Shown here one piece after another: positions 14,142 through 17,965 of a stretch of 17,965 nt of DNA. The number at the start of each line of letters is the position of its first letter. Positions within the stretch are counted from its first letter, which is position 1. The stretch is taken from NCBI GenBank assembly GCA_000733415.1, contig KL662192.1, positions 744,589 through 762,553 on the forward strand. Direction: 5' to 3'. The position numbers and the translations under genes are program-made. This DNA is from [Leptolyngbya] sp. JSC-1. GTDB taxonomy: Bacteria > Cyanobacteriota > Cyanobacteriia > Elainellales > Elainellaceae. Under the pieces are notes generated by a model, which was given only the letters and a program-made list of their open reading frames with translations, did no database searches and was not told where the DNA came from.

Positions 14142-17100
14142 TTAATTTAAATTAGCGTGGACGCTAAACTCAATTTTTTCAATTAGTACGCCCAACTTTC
14201 GCTGGCTTTCATCCGTTTGATATTGGTTCACCTTTAGCGTAAACTTATTGATTCCTTGATCAAGCAAAACTGTCAACAGCAATACATTCTTTTGCTTAAT
14301 ATCAGAGGAAGAAATTCGCTCCTGCAAACATAGCTGTTCACCCTTCCAAACCTCCAGATCCTGCTCCGGAGAAATATTGCGGCAATTGATCACAAGCTGC
14401 CCCTTTTGAGCATTTGAGGAAATGATCATAAACTCTCCTTCAGGCCACAGCAGCCACTGACTGGGATTGTCTAGCTCAAGCTGGGGATAGGGTGGCTCCA
14501 AGCTACTAAATCCTAACAAGGTGTGACCAGTAATGCCCGTGCCCGAAATCACACTATGCTGAACTCGCGTATTCTCACCTTTAATAACTGTCGGTTGGGC
14601 CAGATCTGGCAGATGGGCCGCAAACTTACTTGCCGGATTGAGCTGGAGTAGATTCAGCCAACCGCTCTGGTCCAGCGCCACCATAAAGCTGTGATAGCTT
14701 GCCTGGAACGAAAAAGTAGTGGCAATGTAAATGGGCGCTAGAGTACCCAAGAGCTGACGTTGCTCCTGATCCCCATACAGTTCTGCAATTACCGCTGCTA
14801 GCGCTTCAGGTGTTCGTTTAATAGCCACTCGACCCGTTATTCCATCTGTAATCGCCTCTTTGATACCCCCCAACGCATAGCCCACTGCAGGCGTACCGCA
14901 AGCCGCCGCCTCAATAAAGGTTTGCCCAAACGCCTCCTCCTGGGAAGGGCCAACAAACAAATCAGCCGCGCTGTAATAGCAAGCTAACAACAGAGGATGG
15001 CTGACATAGCCAGCACTGTGAACTTCTACGCCTTCCACAATCGAAGCCCCATAACCAAAGCTGACCACCATTACATTATCGAGTGCAGCAATCTTAAGCG
15101 CTTCCACTAAGAATCTGAACCCTTTGCGCTCATCTTCAATCGACTGACTACCCGTTAAAATAATGAACTTGTCTTCCGGTAAACCCAATTGCCGACGACA
15201 CTCTTGGCGATCCCGCGGATAGAAAGTTTTCAGATCCAGCCCATAGTGAATGGTTTGAAATTTATGATCTAGCTCAACTACAGCTTGTCGAGGTTGATAA
15301 TTGAAGAACGCATACCTAGCCCAATTGGTAGTCCAATGACTATCACCCAACACCAAAAGCCGATCGCAGTTACGCACTAGAGTATGTTTACGTTCAAAAG
15401 CATCCTTGATTTTGTCCGGCGCTAGGCGGGGATATTCGTTACTGGTCGGGCAGGCAGCATCACAGGTCACCATGTATTTTTCGCAGGTTCCCACATAGCC
15501 ACAGCGTCCAGTCAACAACCACTGGTCATGCATGATGAAAACTGTATAGAAATGGCTAGCCAACAGTTCCAACACATCCAGCGGCTGTTCCATGTTGTGT
15601 AGATTACCAACCACCACCAGATCGGGGTTCACCGCAGCCACCAGTTGAAACACATCCTCAGCCGTGCAGCTCACTGGCGTCAACGACCAATCCAGCGTAC
15701 CTGCAATCGGGATCACCTCATGGCCAGCTAAAGCAAACGCCTGACCCATGCGAGAATGGGCAATTCCCGCTCCTCCCAATGTGCCCACATCATTCACAAG
15801 GGCAATCCGCAACCGACTGCGGTTAGCTTGGGAAGCACCTTGAGAACGTAAGCAGTTAAACCGGAGCCGCAGGGAATCAGCAGTCTGTCGCAACTCCGGC
15901 TCATATTTATCCACTTCGCTAGTTTTTTGCGCTGCATGCATCCGGTACTGAGCAATCGGATGTCCAATAACATACAGCCTTGCCCCTTGGGCAGCGAATC
16001 GTGTCCACAGCTCATAGTCCATACTGTAGAACAATGATTCATCTACATATCCACCACTCCGCTCCCAAATCGAGCGGGTAAACATCACCTCAGGCTGATA
16101 GAAAAACTTTCCTTTCAGCCAACAGCGATCCAGATCCAGCAAATCATCGAGAGGCAGCAGGCCATCTACACAGGATGTAAGATGCTGTTCAATTTCAATT
16201 CCATCCCGAAATAATTGACAAACTCCCGCGACTACATCTGCACCACTCGTGTAAAACGCCAGGGCCATCGCGTACAGCGCATCTGGAGCCAAGCGATCAT
16301 CGCTATTGAGCCAAGTCAGAATTTCTCCTGTTGCCTGTTGAAAACCCTTATTGAGCGCATTGCTCTGTCCTTGATCCGGTTCACTGATCACATAGGAAAA
16401 ATGGTCTCGGTACTGATTCACAACCTGCATCGTGTTGTCAGTAGAACCACCATCTATCAAGATATGTTCTACGTTGGGATAATTTTGGTGAATTACCGAA
16501 AGGATGGTTTCTTCAATGTATTCTCCCTGGTTGAAGGAAGGCGTGATGATTGAAATTTTCGGCCAGGGTTGACCATTGGGTAGAGTGGGTGGTACAGGAC
16601 GGGGATCTGCTCCATAAGGCCAGGGTTTAACAGACTGGTTCTCCTTTGTCTGAGTTGACATTTCGTAGACAACAGCTGTTTGGTTCAACTTAGCTCGAAT
16701 GTCAACCGTATGAGGAGCAAATTTAAGGGCAGTATTGTAGGCAGCAATCGCTGCTTCTAGGTTTTGAGCAGCTGCGTAGGCATCTCCTAATTTCGTGTAG
16801 ACCGATGAGTGGGGTGGAGAGAGTTTTCCATCTTCATCTGTTACCGGCTTGAGAGCAGCAGAGCGCAAAGCAACATTTGCACCGGGAGCACTCACAGCTC
16901 CATTAGAATCGGTCAATCCATCTGTCTGTTTCAACTCCAACAGCAGTTGATTGAGGCGCTGCTCAATTTGACTCAATGAAGAAATAAATTGGTGTATTGT
17001 TTCTGATGCGATGTAGGACAAACTCGGGGAAACTTCAAGGCTCAGAACGCTGAAGTAACTGCGTAGCGTTGCTGCCAATAAAGGACGAGACGGAATGCAG

Positions 17101-17965
17101 ACATCAACTCGGTCAGCAATCACAGCATTGTGGTCAAAACCCTGCTGGTGGTTCCAAAACCAGGCAAGACGCAAGCCGGCAAAGCTTTGTTGCTCCAAGC
17201 TCTCAATGGCAGCATATTCTTGCTGTAAGTCCACAACTAGCAGAACGGCATCAAAATTATCCAGGTCAATTTGGTTTAGATGGGTACAGAAAGTTAGAGA
17301 ATAATGCTCAGTCTCAATTGCTTGCAGCGTGTTCAAGGTTCCTACCGGTTGATCTGGCTGGTGCCAAACCAAAACTCGCCGGCGTGGTCGATTCAGGAAG
17401 GTTTCGAGCCTCCTGCAAATTGCTTGTTTGCGATCGGGTGAAGCAGCAATGGTATGGTAGCGCTCAGTTACTTGCAGCAGTTCTCTGACGGAGGAAACTT
17501 GATCTGCTGTTTTTTGAGATGGATGATTCCTGAAGCAAGCCAACGGCCAACTTACGACCTCTAGATGAGCATCAGTTTGAGCAAACCGCATCCAGAGGTC
17601 ATAGTCCATTGCATAATGTAATGACTCATCCAAAGCTCCACCAACCTGTTCCCAGATGCGGCGGGTAAAAATGACCTCAGGTTGAAAGAAAAAATGACCG
17701 GTTGTCCATAAGCGCGCTATGTCTGCTAAATGCTGAACCGTAAAATTCTGCGTCTTAGTTCTGGGTTTTCGCACTGCTACAATCTGGTGATCTCGATGCA
17801 TGAGGCAAATTCCGGCCATTACATCCCAACGCCGTTGCAGATAGGTAAGCGCTGCGATATGTAATGCCCCAGGGCCGAGTAGATCATCACTGTTGATCCA
17901 GGTCATCAACTCGCCGCTTCCTCGCTGAAACCCTTTATTCAGCGCATTTGCTTGACCGTGATCGG
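14142..17965 (-). CDS. Giant multidomain glycosyltransferase GT2-TPR-GT2-GT4 (partial, 5' end outside)
   Basis: The frame is open to the window edge, so 1273 residues are visible and the N-terminus is missing. Visible numbering: the end of a first GT2 domain (1-155) with LNKGFQRGSGEL, TWINSDD and MDYDLWMRFA; an intermediate region (190-350) of unclear fold; one or two TPRs (about 386-420); a full second GT2 domain (469-708) with ISIITPSFNQGEYIEETI, DGGSTDNT, TWLNSDD and MDYELWTRFA; a GT4 domain (716-1098) with GGAGIAHSRMGQAFALAGHE and an E-x7-E motif in EEAFGQTFIEAAACGTP; then about 150 C-terminal residues rich in beta-strand-like sequence that I cannot assign. The two GT2 domains are clearly an internal duplication. 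A TTG at 17909 is not the start, because coding similarity continues upstream of it. The gene would form at least three glycosidic bonds if every domain is active. Confidence 0.9.
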   Translation of the reverse strand, partial: DHGQANALNKGFQRGSGELMTWINSDDLLGPGALHIAALTYLQRRWDVMAGICLMHRDHQIVAVRKPRTKTQNFTVQHLADIARLWTTGHFFFQPEVIFTRRIWEQVGGALDESLHYAMDYDLWMRFAQTDAHLEVVSWPLACFRNHPSQKTADQVSSVRELLQVTERYHTIAASPDRKQAICRRLETFLNRPRRRVLVWHQPDQPVGTLNTLQAIETEHYSLTFCTHLNQIDLDNFDAVLLVVDLQQEYAAIESLEQQSFAGLRLAWFWNHQQGFDHNAVIADRVDVCIPSRPLLAATLRSYFSVLSLEVSPSLSYIASETIHQFISSLSQIEQRLNQLLLELKQTDGLTDSNGAVSAPGANVALRSAALKPVTDEDGKLSPPHSSVYTKLGDAYAAAQNLEAAIAAYNTALKFAPHTVDIRAKLNQTAVVYEMSTQTKENQSVKPWPYGADPRPVPPTLPNGQPWPKISIITPSFNQGEYIEETILSVIHQNYPNVEHILIDGGSTDNTMQVVNQYRDHFSYVISEPDQGQSNALNKGFQQATGEILTWLNSDDRLAPDALYAMALAFYTSGADVVAGVCQLFRDGIEIEQHLTSCVDGLLPLDDLLDLDRCWLKGKFFYQPEVMFTRSIWERSGGYVDESLFYSMDYELWTRFAAQGARLYVIGHPIAQYRMHAAQKTSEVDKYEPELRQTADSLRLRFNCLRSQGASQANRSRLRIALVNDVGTLGGAGIAHSRMGQAFALAGHEVIPIAGTLDWSLTPVSCTAEDVFQLVAAVNPDLVVVGNLHNMEQPLDVLELLASHFYTVFIMHDQWLLTGRCGYVGTCEKYMVTCDAACPTSNEYPRLAPDKIKDAFERKHTLVRNCDRLLVLGDSHWTTNWARYAFFNYQPRQAVVELDHKFQTIHYGLDLKTFYPRDRQECRRQLGLPEDKFIILTGSQSIEDERKGFRFLVEALKIAALDNVMVVSFGYGASIVEGVEVHSAGYVSHPLLLACYYSAADLFVGPSQEEAFGQTFIEAAACGTPAVGYALGGIKEAITDGITGRVAIKRTPEALAAVIAELYGDQEQRQLLGTLAPIYIATTFSFQASYHSFMVALDQSGWLNLLQLNPASKFAAHLPDLAQPTVIKGENTRVQHSVISGTGITGHTLLGFSSLEPPYPQLELDNPSQWLLWPEGEFMIISSNAQKGQLVINCRNISPEQDLEVWKGEQLCLQERISSSDIKQKNVLLLTVLLDQGINKFTLKVNQYQTDESQRKLGVLIEKIEFSVHANLN

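Noticed and set aside
17907..17909. TTG as the start codon of the giant glycosyltransferase
   Set aside because: The frame continues to the window edge with GT2-like sequence (DHGQANALNKGFQ), so the gene starts outside the window.

Overview
The window looks cyanobacterial, probably a filamentous Leptolyngbya/Oscillatoria-type organism. The reasons are the HIP1 octamer GCGATCGC at 68, dispersed 'CCCCCTTGAT...TTTAGGGGGATC' repeats and twin mini-hairpin repeats, an expanded Rpn/DUF4351 nuclease family, and large fused TPR-glycosyltransferases. This is inferred from sequence style; there is no rRNA or housekeeping marker here. It is an accessory region with two parts and no RNA genes or CRISPR array that I can see.

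Part 1 (1-3,815) is a repeat-rich island. It holds a small conserved-looking gene (675-875), two paralogous PD-(D/E)XK nucleases of the Rpn/DUF4351 type on the + strand (1020-1886 and 2919-3815), a convergent small gene of unknown function with an NGS-repeat tail (1883-2323, -), and a degraded reading frame (about 2423-2762). These lie among palindromic repeats and short tandem repeats. The most interesting signal is that both nuclease paralogs keep an identical GGAGAG Shine-Dalgarno-like hexamer ahead of an in-frame ATG at codon 197, although the surrounding synonymous sites have diverged. That predicts a separate 92- to 102-residue C-terminal product from each gene, as known for RpnL/RpnS intragenic toxin-antitoxin pairs.

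Part 2 (3,920-17,965) is a long run of minus-strand genes for a decorated surface polysaccharide. In transcription order they are: a partial giant GT2-TPR-GT2-GT4 glycosyltransferase (14142-17965, running off the window), a sulfotransferase (13198-13995), a TPR protein with two GT-A glycosyltransferase domains (9485-13075), a polysaccharide pyruvyl transferase family protein (8258-9418), an FkbM methyltransferase (7472-8128), gmd (6346-7422), a second, different sulfotransferase (5315-6196), fcl (4304-5248), and a small two-helix membrane protein (3920-4225).

How they may work together (inference): Gmd and Fcl turn GDP-mannose into GDP-L-fucose. The multi-domain glycosyltransferases assemble the glycan. 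Two sulfotransferases, a pyruvyl transferase and a methyltransferase then modify it, giving an acidic, fucose-containing, sulfated exopolysaccharide or similar glycan. No flippase, polymerase, chain-length or export gene is present in the window. Sampled lines from 7,470-14,140 are AT-richer than those of the flanking gmd and giant GT genes, which suggests a mosaic cluster.
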